Both the position numbers and the translations under genes were made by a program. Of a DNA stretch of 64,000 nt, positions 54,479 through 62,114 are shown one piece after another (the stretch's first letter is position 1; every line of letters starts with the position of its first letter). Under the pieces are notes generated by a model that was not told the origin of the DNA, searched no databases, and saw only the letters and a program-made list of their open reading frames with translations. The stretch is from Flavobacterium ichthyis (lineage in GTDB: Bacteria; Bacteroidota; Bacteroidia; Flavobacteriales; Flavobacteriaceae), in contig NZ_JAABLM010000012.1 in NCBI RefSeq assembly GCF_009915155.1, positions 28,197-92,196 of the forward strand, in the 5' to 3' direction.

Positions 54479-54643
54479 TCAGTTCTCGTACATATCCGTC
54501 CAGTAGGCTTTTTGCCGTTTGTCAAACTCGGAGAAACTCTTATCCTCGTGTCGGCATTCTTTATATGGCCTTGCCATTTTTATGGCTTCTCTAAGGTTTG
54601 TTACCTCGATAGGGCAACCGTTCAAATCTGTTACTTGCATCAT
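54479..54643 (-). CDS. Small conserved-looking protein (54 aa)
   Basis: ATG ATG at 54643/54640 opens a frame of 54 residues: MMQVTDLNGCPIEVTNLREA, then IKMARPYKECRHEDKSFSEF, then DKRQKAYWTDMYEN. The composition and the spacing (9 bp after the next upstream gene, 44 bp before PRTRC E) fit a real operon gene. Function unknown. It is short enough to be missed by automatic calling. Confidence 0.6.
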   Translation of the reverse strand: MMQVTDLNGCPIEVTNLREAIKMARPYKECRHEDKSFSEFDKRQKAYWTDMYEN

Positions 54644-54652
54644 ATTATGAGG

Positions 54653-54856
54653 TCATTTTTCGGCGGTATAAACTCCATTTTCATAGTAGCCTATCAGCCG
54701 TTCCCAAAGCCGTATTAAACTGTCCGTATCTACATAGAAATACTCGCTTCTACTGCAATAAATGATGTATATGGCTTCATTCTTATGTTGTGTTTCAAGG
54801 CTTTTATCTTTAGCCATACTTTTCGCTTCGTCTATTGATTTTGATTTCATCACCAT
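54653..54856 (-). CDS. Small hypothetical protein (67 aa)
   Basis: 67 residues, with ATG 54850 as an alternative start. IDEAKSMAKDKSLETQHKNE is a helix and AIYIIYCSRSEYFYVDTDSL a beta pair, ending RLIGYYENGVYTAEK. It lies between the DUF932 gene (46 bp) and the 54-residue gene. Small proteins of this kind accompany PRTRC/DUF932 clusters in Bacteroidota. No function known. Confidence 0.6.
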   Translation of the reverse strand: MVMKSKSIDEAKSMAKDKSLETQHKNEAIYIIYCSRSEYFYVDTDSLIRLWERLIGYYENGVYTAEK

Positions 54857-54902
54857 ATTTTTTAGTAGGCTACCACCGTTTAAGGCGGTAGCCTTTAGTT
54901 AT

Positions 54903-55976
54903 TTAATTAAGGTTTAGAATTTCTGCTCCGTCTGTTGCAAATGAGGTGCATAGTTCAAAAGCCTTTTGGGTTTTTAACTGTGCAGTACCGCCCATTACAA
55001 TACTTTGCAACTTGGCTTCATCATTCTTATAGTTGCGTACATTCTGATAGTAGCCTGTAACAGCGTTGTAAGCCCCGAACAATGTGCCTTTAGTGGTGTC
55101 CATTTGCTGTGTATCGCTTACCATTGCGTATGCAAAGGCATCCTCTACGGTATTTTTGAACAGCGTGGAAACTTCATCCTCTGCACCTTTTTTAAGCAAA
55201 TCAAATGTTTCCTTGTTCGGGCAAAGTGCCAATTGGATTAGCTTTCTTACTTCTCTGTCTGTTACTTTTACCTTAGCCCACTCGTTAAAAATGCCTTCTA
55301 ACTGGTTGCTTAGGGTGTCTGCCAAGCCCATAACCTTGTGAGCGTTTTCCAAACGTTGTTTTGCTCCCGAAGTATGCTTGATGCGTACAACATTGCTCAT
55401 ATTGCGAAGCGAAGCGTTAAGGGTATTTTGGCATACAATCCTGATAGGTGTAAATGCTGCGGTAATGCTTCCGCTACCATCGTGCGAAGTCGTGAGGAAG
55501 ATATATTTCTCTGTTACGTCATCGCCATTGCCTACACGGATATAGTCAGGAAGTTTTGCGGTTATGAATATGCGTTCCCCATTACCTAATGCTCCTGCGG
55601 TTTCATACAGGATACCCTCGTCACCTCCCACGATAGCGTCAAAGAAATTGAAGGCTTCACGGTTTTGTACAATGTGATAGTCTTTGCCCACCACACCCAA
55701 TACAGCATTGTTATCGGTGCGTATGTTGGCGAAATAGTTGGGTACTTCCAGTTCGCTACTGCCTATCTCTATGCCGTTTGCGGTTTCGATTATTCCCGAA
55801 CCTTTGGTAAACAGTGGAGATTTTACGACTTCATAATCTAACCCTGCATATTTGATAGCTTCCTCGCTTGTCGGGTATTGCTCCACGATTTGCCCCAAAC
55901 CGTGCCATGCTTTTTGTTGTACGCTAAAGAATGAATAACGTCCTGTTCTCTCGTTGAAATTGATATTATGTGCCAT
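54903..55976 (-). CDS. DUF932 phage/plasmid-like protein
   Basis: 357 residues. The start WHGLGQIVEQYPTSEEAIKY, the middle VVGKDYHIVQNREAFNFFDA and later FTPIRIVCQNTLNASLRNMS are standard for DUF932 (TIGR03299 type). The family is common on plasmids and phages beside SSB and is thought to aid DNA replication or maintenance, without defined biochemistry. It follows the SSB gene by 43 bp. Confidence 0.85.
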   Translation of the reverse strand: MAHNINFNERTGRYSFFSVQQKAWHGLGQIVEQYPTSEEAIKYAGLDYEVVKSPLFTKGSGIIETANGIEIGSSELEVPNYFANIRTDNNAVLGVVGKDYHIVQNREAFNFFDAIVGGDEGILYETAGALGNGERIFITAKLPDYIRVGNGDDVTEKYIFLTTSHDGSGSITAAFTPIRIVCQNTLNASLRNMSNVVRIKHTSGAKQRLENAHKVMGLADTLSNQLEGIFNEWAKVKVTDREVRKLIQLALCPNKETFDLLKKGAEDEVSTLFKNTVEDAFAYAMVSDTQQMDTTKGTLFGAYNAVTGYYQNVRNYKNDEAKLQSIVMGGTAQLKTQKAFELCTSFATDGAEILNLN

Positions 55977-56019
55977 GATGCTTAAAATTTTGATGTTGAA
56001 AAATGATTAATGCTCTTTG

Positions 56020-56412
56020 TTAAAATGGGAGGTCGTCCTCTGTGCCTTGCCCTGTTGTAGTGTTGCTTCCTGTTTGTGCGGTAGCCTGTACGGTTTCCGA
56101 TTTCTTGCCACCTCCGTGCAGTTTGATGTTTGAGGTATGGAAATTCAGCCCTGCGTGTGCTTCTCCGTCATTGCCAGTCCACGCCCTTGCACTTACCCTG
56201 CCTGTCAGCTCTACCAATGTGCCTTCGGTGAGTATCTTCGCTACGTTGGGGCTTATCCAGTATGAGCAGTCGAAGTAGGTTGTTTGCTCTATGCGTTCGC
56301 CATGTTTGTTACGATAGCTGTCGTTGGTCGCTATCGAAAAGTTTACTACTTGTTTGTCCTGTGACGTTGTGCGTACTTCCGCATCCCTTGTCAGTCTTCC
56401 TGTGATGTTCAT
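56020..56412 (-). CDS. ssb: Single-stranded DNA-binding protein
   Basis: 130 residues. The OB fold is seen in GRLTRDAEVRTTSQDKQVVN, FSIATNDSYRNKHGERIEQT, TYFDCSYWISPNVAKILTEG and VELTGRVSARAW. The low-complexity tail ends DDLPF, the usual acidic tip that recruits partner proteins. It would protect single strands during transfer and replication of the circular form. First gene of the minus-strand maintenance operon. Confidence 0.9.
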   Translation of the reverse strand: MNITGRLTRDAEVRTTSQDKQVVNFSIATNDSYRNKHGERIEQTTYFDCSYWISPNVAKILTEGTLVELTGRVSARAWTGNDGEAHAGLNFHTSNIKLHGGGKKSETVQATAQTGSNTTTGQGTEDDLPF

Positions 56413-57040
56413 GATTTCTACTTTTTTGCGTTATGAAATTTGTTCTGATTTGATTTTTTTAGATTTATTCGGTAATGAGAGGAGGTGCTGAAGTTTCGTT
56501 TCACTCTGTTACCGTTTTCAGTGCTGTATTTTTCCATTACTGACATTTTTTTTATTCGTCTAAAGAGCCGGAGTATGCTTTGTTTCGTTTCACGAGCATA
56601 AAAGGTTAGTGTTTAGCAGGAACAAGGTTTTGCCAAACAAATACGACCCGCATGGGTGGAGATTTTTTGGCAAACCCAAGGGGCATGACCTTGTTCCTGG
56701 GTTAAGAACACGATCATACCTTTGCTCTTGAAATGGAACAAAAGCGGCATACTGGCTCTTGAATAAAAACCATGTGGAAGCAGGTGGAAAATGCATTAGG
56801 AAGCGGTCCTGTGTGATTACAAAATCTGCATTCAGTTGTAACAGAATTTTTTAAAGACCTTTTATTGTTTCAAAGTATCGTAGCTTGGGAAGCCACGTAA
56901 ACGATACTGAAAATGTAGTTGAGCAGTAGAAGGGAAGATTTTTTGTATGGTTTATCAACAAATCCTGTCAAAGCTCTTTTATAGCGATGGATTTTTGGGG
57001 AGCAAATAAATGTGCTTTAAGGATTCAGTATGGACATAAA
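56413..57040. other. Non-coding region upstream of ssb operon
   Basis: About 630 bp without a convincing gene. GTTTCGTTTCAC occurs twice (about 56493 and 56583). A large inverted repeat lies at 56618-56698. The ssb promoter should be within the first 150 bp. A 68-codon minus-strand frame here is antisense to the repeat and rejected. Confidence 0.5.
56618..56698. repeat. 81-bp two-arm inverted repeat upstream of ssb
   Basis: AGGAACAAGGT (56618-56628) pairs with ACCTTGTTCCT (56688-56698), and inside it TTTGCCAAA (56629-56637) pairs with TTTGGCAAA (56666-56674). Twenty paired bases around a central loop could fold as RNA leader, replication origin or operator. Confidence 0.6.
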
Positions 57041-57066
57041 AAAACCGAGGCTTAATTACCTCGGCT
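57041..57066 (-). terminator. Terminator of HNH-like cargo gene
   Basis: On the minus strand, AGCCGAGG and CCTCGGTT surround an 8-nt loop and are followed by eight T residues. It is 22 bp after the stop codon of the 337-residue gene. Confidence 0.8.
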
Positions 57067-57087
57067 ATTTATTAAGTTATATATAAT

Positions 57088-58101
57088 TTATTCGGTGACG
57101 TTGAAAAGTTTAGCCATATAAGCTACTGTAAACTCAAAAACCTCTTGTTTTGAATATTTAATCAAGTTGTTTTCATCACCATTAATAAGGCTGTGTATGT
57201 ACCTTTCTTTCTGGAGCACCGGAGCATCGACACCGAATAGCTTCCTCCAGAACATATCGAACATATCCCGATAGTATTGTATCGTCTTCTTAACCTTTTC
57301 ATTTACGATTACACTATTTAGGAAAACCTTTCTTGTTGCATTGTCAAATATTTTGAAATTAAAAACTTGCTCATTGATGTTTATGGCAGCTGCAAAATTA
57401 TCTTGTTCATTTAACCCATGAAAAGGAAGAAATTTGACAGCTTCTTCATTCTCATAGACCTGTATAATGAAATCATTCATAAAGACAATAAATGGGTTTT
57501 TATCATTAGTAAATCCAATGTAGTTTTCTGTGTAAGTAGCGTTTCCTCCAACAGTTTGTAGATAGGTAATACTAAGAGGTATAGATGTATCGCCGTTTTT
57601 TTCTAATATATTTAAACGTAACTTCTCTAAAAAATCCGAAGGAAAATTCAAGATATCTTCACAGATAGCACTCCTATAGAGCTGTATGTAAAAGAAATTT
57701 CTGATTGTAACGACATCTTCTTCAGTGACCACAGAAATGCCCGAAAGATCACTCTGCCTGAAACGAGGCAATATTCTCTCTATAAAAGGGGTTTCTATCT
57801 CGGTAAAAAGTTTTTCACACTCACTACAAAATACATAATCAACGGAAAATGGAATAGATTTGGCATTTTCAATTTCTTCATCTGTAGGTTTTCTTCCGAT
57901 GGTGCCTTCCAAAGTTAATTCATCAAGTCGCTGAAAATTGAAATCAATGAACGAATTGGTATTATCCAAGGCAAAGTACAGACCTTTTTCACGTTCATTT
58001 GTTCCGTCCAAATTCAGACAGGTACGGATTATTGCATCAGTAAGATAGTGCGTATTCTTTTTGTTTGCTTCGCGTTCAAGACATAGTTTACATAAGGACA
58101 T
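57088..58101 (-). CDS. Zn-ribbon, possible HNH-like cargo protein
   Basis: 337 residues. C4-x2-C7 in SLCKLCLERE, then NTHYLTDAIIR, and C93-x2-C96 in VFCSECEKLF. The His-containing segment between two CxxC knuckles is the layout of HNH nucleases with structural zinc (compare CxxC-SH-CxxC). The catalytic second His is not clear, so nuclease activity is uncertain. The rest (about 240 residues) is unrecognised. AT-rich, with its own terminator, between ssb and int, so it is cargo and perhaps defensive. Confidence 0.5.
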   Translation of the reverse strand: MSLCKLCLEREANKKNTHYLTDAIIRTCLNLDGTNEREKGLYFALDNTNSFIDFNFQRLDELTLEGTIGRKPTDEEIENAKSIPFSVDYVFCSECEKLFTEIETPFIERILPRFRQSDLSGISVVTEEDVVTIRNFFYIQLYRSAICEDILNFPSDFLEKLRLNILEKNGDTSIPLSITYLQTVGGNATYTENYIGFTNDKNPFIVFMNDFIIQVYENEEAVKFLPFHGLNEQDNFAAAININEQVFNFKIFDNATRKVFLNSVIVNEKVKKTIQYYRDMFDMFWRKLFGVDAPVLQKERYIHSLINGDENNLIKYSKQEVFEFTVAYMAKLFNVTE

Positions 58102-58177
58102 AGTTTGGTTTTCATAGGATTGTTATAAGTAAATTTAAAAAAGAATTTCTTAAAAATGCCTGGTTTATTGAAACAAA

Positions 58178-58202
58178 GAAAAGCAGGATTTAACCCTGCT
58201 TA
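58178..58202 (-). terminator. Terminator of integrase gene
   Basis: On the minus strand, AGCAGG and CCTGCT enclose a 7-nt loop and are followed by TTTTCTTT. It lies 22 bp beyond the int stop codon. Confidence 0.7.
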
Positions 58203-58223
58203 TAGTTTTAAAAGCAATAAATA

Positions 58224-59489
58224 TCAGGAAGCAACCTCTTCTTCAATATCAATAAATGCTGCTTCCATTCCAGCGAATTTATGTGAAACCAAATCCATAT
58301 CCTTGCTAATTTTTTGGCTTGTAATCTTGGCATAAATCTGTGTGGTGGAAATATTTTTATGACCCATCATTCTGCTAAGACTTTCTAGTGGTACACCTTC
58401 GGTCAGGAACATGGTAGCAAATGTGTGGCGTGCAGTATGAAAGGTTACTTTCTGTTCTGTAGCAATTTCTGCTTCTTCTATCATTTTCTTTACGTGGCTA
58501 TTGCAGGTAGCATTGGAAGGAACAGGAAAAACATAATTACTACGTGTAACTCCCCTGTATTTTTCAATTATACGCTTCGGAATTTCCAATAGGCGGACGT
58601 TTGAAGCAATATCTGATTTTTTTCTTCTGCTGATGATCCATTGGTGTCCATCAAAAAATGACTGTATATTGCTCCATTTCAGCTTTTGAATATCAATATA
58701 AGAAAGCCCTGTAAAGCAACTGAAAATGAAAATATCTTTTACAAATTCATATTTTTTCTTAGACGGTTTTAAAAGCATTAGCTTTTCTACATTCTCCTTT
58801 AAAAGATAGCTACGATCAGTTTCTTCCATACTGATTTCGTAATCTTCAAAAGGGTTTTGGCGTATAAGACCTTTTTTAATCGCAAGATCAGCCAAAGCAA
58901 TAACCGGCATGGTATAAACCCAAACCGTATTATGTGTACATTCTTTATCTATTCGTAGAAAGAAATCGAACTCCCGGATAAAGTCTGAGGTAAGTTCCCG
59001 AAATGCCAAATCTTCCCTGTGATAGCGTTCCCTGATAAATTCATTAAGATGGTTGTATACAGTCTTGTATTTATTGTAAGTATTCTGAGAACGTTTTCCT
59101 TTACTGACCATCCTTTCAAAATCCTCATTCTGATCTTTAAATACTTTAAGGATGGCATCATCCATTACACCAACCCCTAAAAAGGACAGCTTTACTTTTT
59201 GTGCAGTTGCAAAGCCTTCATCCTTGAGCATATCATCGTAAATCTTGTTGATACGCACCCGAATATTGTCCAATTTGAGATTGGTACTCAGGGCCTGGGC
59301 ACTTTTACCTAAAACTCTTCCGTGCTTTAAATCCCAATTATTGGGGTTAATGTCCAGTTTGGTACTAAAGGATTTTGGTATTCCGTCAATAGTGATACGT
59401 CCCATAACAGGTACGTTCCCGTTCTTCTTAGGTTCATTCTTCTTCAGGTAGAAAAGCAGCTTGAACGTGGATCTTTTCTCTTGTTCCAT
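58224..59489 (-). CDS. int: Tyrosine recombinase (IntDOT-like integrase)
   Basis: 421 residues. An arm-binding part (about 10-100), a core-binding SAM-like domain (about 115-215) and a catalytic domain (225-400). Catalytic residues are the Lys near 291, H351-TAR354-H355, H377 in MMGH and Y386 in TQIYAK. The usual first Arg is Ser263 in FTGLSYIDI, as in the CTnDOT integrase. The enzyme integrates and excises the element at short core sites. It lies at the right end of the element, 0.4 kb before chromosomal genes. Confidence 0.9.
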   Translation of the reverse strand: MEQEKRSTFKLLFYLKKNEPKKNGNVPVMGRITIDGIPKSFSTKLDINPNNWDLKHGRVLGKSAQALSTNLKLDNIRVRINKIYDDMLKDEGFATAQKVKLSFLGVGVMDDAILKVFKDQNEDFERMVSKGKRSQNTYNKYKTVYNHLNEFIRERYHREDLAFRELTSDFIREFDFFLRIDKECTHNTVWVYTMPVIALADLAIKKGLIRQNPFEDYEISMEETDRSYLLKENVEKLMLLKPSKKKYEFVKDIFIFSCFTGLSYIDIQKLKWSNIQSFFDGHQWIISRRKKSDIASNVRLLEIPKRIIEKYRGVTRSNYVFPVPSNATCNSHVKKMIEEAEIATEQKVTFHTARHTFATMFLTEGVPLESLSRMMGHKNISTTQIYAKITSQKISKDMDLVSHKFAGMEAAFIDIEEEVAS

Positions 59490-59870
59490 AACTCAATTGT
59501 TTAACGTATAAAATTAACTTTCATTGAGTTACAAGGGAATATGAAAAGCGGTGCAAATAACTGAAATATAGATTATTATACTATCAGTCGATTCGTTGTA
59601 TTCAGTAACGATTTAGTAACCTAACCTTGCCATTTTAAGCCCAAAACCTGTCGGACACCTACTTCCAAATTTTGCCTCACGTTTTATAAACCACTGTATA
59701 TGAACGGTCTTAACCGTTTTGCTTAATTTTGCTTTCCTCTAATATTTTTTGAAAAAAAAGAAAAGGATTTTCATTTCCATCGGGGCTAAAGGAAAACTTT
59801 CGGCATTTTTTAATCGCCCGAAAAAAAACTTCCACATAAATCCTTATCTTGCCGTAAAACCAATTCACAC
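59490..59870. other. Element right end and probable att region
   Basis: No gene. The integrase promoter and one attachment site should be here. AACGGTCTTAACCGTT (59703-59718) is an inverted repeat, and TTTTGC words (59672, 59717, 59728) resemble core sequences used by IntDOT-type enzymes. The boundary cannot be fixed because the other end lies outside the window. Confidence 0.45.
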
Positions 59871-60416
59871 ATGAAAAAAATAATAACCATTCTCTTTTTA
59901 GCCGTTACCGTTTTCGCTTGTACTTCAGACAAAACCGAACTCGTAAACATCAAAAACCAATATTCAGTTGAAGTGCCGGCATTTTTAAGCAAAGCCAATA
60001 ATCTGCATGAAGACGCTTCACTGCAATATCAAAATGCTTTGCGAGAATTTTACGTGGTAGTCATCGACGAACCAAAATCAGAATTTGAAGCCGCCGTTGC
60101 CGAAACAGAATTTTCCGGAGATTTAGAAGGTTACACTAATATTTTGCACACCAGTTTAAAACAATCACTTGGAGAAGCCAATTTTTCCGACATCAAATCG
60201 GTGCGAATCAACGGTCTCAACGCCCGAAAATTTACTTTCGAAGGCACTCTGGAAAATCTTCCCGTAGTGTACCAAGCTGCTTACATCGAAGGGGAGTCAC
60301 ATTTTTACCAAATTGTATCGTGGACTTTGCAGGAAAACAAAGAAAAGTACAAAGACCACATGCACAAAATTATTGAATCTTTCAAAGAAACAAGTAGTAG
60401 CCGTTCGGTGAAATAA
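59871..60416 (+). CDS. Putative lipoprotein, PsbP-like
   Basis: 181 residues. A leader ends in VFAC (lipobox, Cys17). The rest resembles PsbP/MOG1-type folds: EVPAFLSKANNLHEDASLQY at the front and SVRINGLNARKFTFEGTLEN near the end, with FYQIVSWTLQENKEKYKDHM. Found in many Flavobacteriia without known function. It is the first chromosomal gene after the element. It shares a bidirectional terminator with the next gene. Confidence 0.65.
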   Translation: MKKIITILFLAVTVFACTSDKTELVNIKNQYSVEVPAFLSKANNLHEDASLQYQNALREFYVVVIDEPKSEFEAAVAETEFSGDLEGYTNILHTSLKQSLGEANFSDIKSVRINGLNARKFTFEGTLENLPVVYQAAYIEGESHFYQIVSWTLQENKEKYKDHMHKIIESFKETSSSRSVK

Positions 60417-60421
60417 AAACA

Positions 60422-60454
60422 AAACGGGCTGTCTCGATAAAAGACAGCCCGTTT
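60422..60454. terminator. Bidirectional terminator
   Basis: AAACGGGCTGTCT (60422-60434) is perfectly complementary to AGACAGCCCGTTT (60442-60454), with a 7-nt loop. It serves the lipoprotein gene on the plus strand and the YwqK-type gene on the minus strand. Confidence 0.85.
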
Positions 60455-60480
60455 CTTCATGATGATAAAGTTAAAATCAT

Positions 60481-60831
60481 TTAATTTCTGTTCGCAACAG
60501 CGGTATTTTGCCAGTTTTTTACATCGGTAATTCGGCTTGAGTTGTAATCTACTTCCGCCAATTTAGCATTATTCCAGAAAAACCATTTCCCTGATTTTTG
60601 GCCATTTTCATATTCGCCCATCGCCATTTTATGTCCGTTGAGGTCATACGAAGTCCACTTTCCGTGTAGTTTTCCATCTTTGTAAAAACCGGTTTGTTTC
60701 ACTTGTCCATTTTCATGGAAATAAGTTGCTTTTACAGTATTATCGTTTACAATTTCGTATTTGTGGTCAGTACTTTGTGCAAATGTTAATCCAGAAAGGC
60801 AAAGTGCCAAAGAGAGCAAAATCTTTTTCAT
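60481..60831 (-). CDS. YwqK-type MORN-repeat protein, secreted
   Basis: 116 residues from ATG 60831, which opens a signal peptide (KKILLSLALCLSGLTFAQ). Four short MORN-like repeats follow: KATYFHENGQVKQTGFYKDG, KLHGKWTSYDLNGHKMAMGE and KSGKWFFWNNAKLAEVDY. Databases often label such proteins as YwqK-family antitoxin, but no toxin gene is adjacent. It is probably a periplasmic or surface protein. A clear promoter lies upstream. Confidence 0.75.
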   Translation of the reverse strand: MKKILLSLALCLSGLTFAQSTDHKYEIVNDNTVKATYFHENGQVKQTGFYKDGKLHGKWTSYDLNGHKMAMGEYENGQKSGKWFFWNNAKLAEVDYNSSRITDVKNWQNTAVANRN

Positions 60832-60861
60832 AATCAATCTTTTAAGGTTAATAGCTTCAGA

Positions 60862-60890
60862 CAAATATACAAATTATTTACAATAAACAA
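60862..60890 (-). promoter_or_regulatory. Promoter of YwqK-type gene
   Basis: On the minus strand TTG (60890-60888), 18 bp, then TATATTTG (60869-60862), an exact TAnnTTTG -7 box. It lies 30 bp before the ATG. Confidence 0.7.
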
Positions 60891-61065
60891 ACAATCGCTT
60901 AACAATTTAGTAACATTGAGAACTTGAATATAATTCCAATAAAAAAATTGCTTCTCCTGTTCGCTAATAACTCGAGTCCAAATTCCAGAGCAAAAACGTT
61001 GACTCCAAACGAAAACTTCCGAACTTCTCACTAAAAACGACTATGAAATCTGCAAACGCACAACC

Positions 61066-61175
61066 AGCACTCGCGTTAGGGATTGAAGCGGCATCCTTTT
61101 ATGAAGTCCCGACACTTCGGGACGGAACAAAAGATAAAGCGAATCCCGAAGCTTCGGGACGACCCGATTTTGCAG
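61066..61175. repeat. Flavobacterial intergenic repeat element
   Basis: It contains GCGTTAGGGATTGAAGCGGC, ATCCTTTT, the hairpin GTCCCGA/TCGGGAC (61106-61123), GATAAAGCGAATCCC and the palindrome TCCCGAAGCTTCGGGA (61144-61159). Sequences of this build are scattered between genes in Flavobacterium and relatives. Short frames across it are not genes. The bases 60891-61065 show nothing else. Confidence 0.6.
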
Positions 61176-61253
61176 AATTTTTCTTTTTTGCAATGGATTT
61201 GTAAATCGGGGAACGCCCAAAAAAAATCCGCTCATTGCTGAACGGATTGTGTA

Positions 61254-61691
61254 TTACTCGAATTGTAAGGCTAAGGGAAACATAAATGCGGTTCGAACGG
61301 GCTTGTCTTGATAGTAACCGGGTTTCCATTTAGGCGAAAGCGCAAAGATACGTTTGATTTCATCGTTGATGCCAAAACCGGGGTCTTGGTTGAGTTTGAC
61401 ATTCGTTAAACTGCCGTCTTTTTCGACTACGAAGTTGATGACAAATCTAACGGATTGGGTCAGTTCGTCGGGGAACGTAAAATTGTTCATAACAAATTCG
61501 CCAAATTTTTGCAAACCTCCGGGAAATTCTGGCAGTTGGTCAATTGCTTTATAGATGTGGTTTTCCGGAAGATTCTCAGCTTTTGGCAATTTTTCTTTGG
61601 CCGGAACGACATCATATACTTTTTCTTGTGCGTGTACTTTCGTGAAATGTAGGGCGGATATTAAGATGCTTAAGGCGATTATTTTTTTCAT
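61254..61691 (-). CDS. TonB C-terminal-like periplasmic protein 1
   Basis: 145 residues. A signal peptide (KKIIALSILISALHFTKVHA) is followed by a TonB_C-like domain: LPEFPGGLQKFGEFVMNNF, VRFVINFVVEKDGSLTNVKL and ALSPKWKPGYYQDKPVRTAF. The FPGG and W-x-PG motifs are standard in Bacteroidota TonB-type proteins. There is no proline-rich spanning region, so it is a lone domain. Its start overlaps the next gene's end by 4 bp. Confidence 0.8.
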   Translation of the reverse strand: MKKIIALSILISALHFTKVHAQEKVYDVVPAKEKLPKAENLPENHIYKAIDQLPEFPGGLQKFGEFVMNNFTFPDELTQSVRFVINFVVEKDGSLTNVKLNQDPGFGINDEIKRIFALSPKWKPGYYQDKPVRTAFMFPLALQFE

Positions 61692-62110
61692 TTTATTTTT
61701 TGAACCAAATTAGAAATGTTGAACTGCATTTTCATTTCTCTTACTGTTGCTACAGGATTTCCGTTTGCGTCTTTTGCTGCGGTAAATTTATTTTTAACGC
61801 GTTTTAATGCTTCGAAGGCGTTCTTCACGGAACCGTAACCGGGATCTGAAATTACTTTCATGTCCGAAATTGAGTTGTCTGCGTTTACCACAAACGTAAT
61901 TAGCAACGTACCTTTTAGACGATTGTCGTCGGGCATGCGGTAATTTTTCATAAGGTAAGTCGCGAATTTACTCCAATCGCCACCGTCGAAACCTGCTTCG
62001 GTTACTACCACTTTATTTTCAAGCGGAGTTTCTGAATTAACATTTTCTTGAGCGAATCCAGAAAGCGAAATCGCAAGAATGAGAAGTAATGAGAAGACAA
62101 TTTTTTTCAT
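61688..62110 (-). CDS. TonB C-terminal-like periplasmic protein 2
   Basis: 140 residues with a signal peptide (KKIVFSLLLILAISLSGFAQ). KFATYLMKNYRMPDDNRLKG, TLLITFVVNADNSISDMKVI and DPGYGSVKNAFEALKRVK match the TonB_C fold of the neighbour. WSKFATYL stands in place of the FPGG motif and the W-x-PG motif is lost. The two are diverged tandem duplicates. It starts 4 bp after the dipeptidase gene. Confidence 0.7.
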   Translation of the reverse strand: MKKIVFSLLLILAISLSGFAQENVNSETPLENKVVVTEAGFDGGDWSKFATYLMKNYRMPDDNRLKGTLLITFVVNADNSISDMKVISDPGYGSVKNAFEALKRVKNKFTAAKDANGNPVATVREMKMQFNISNLVQKIK

Positions 62111-62114
62111 TTTC

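Noticed and set aside
56590..56796. 68-codon minus-strand frame
   Set aside because: It lies across the large inverted repeat upstream of ssb; the composition (many Pro, Ser, Leu, Phe) is not protein-like.
60481..60831. Antitoxin of a toxin-antitoxin pair
   Set aside because: The YwqK label is a database name. The protein has a signal peptide and no toxin gene is adjacent.
61041..61329. Two overlapping minus-strand frames between YwqK and TonB-type genes
   Set aside because: They run through the palindromic flavobacterial repeat and part of the TonB-type gene in another frame.
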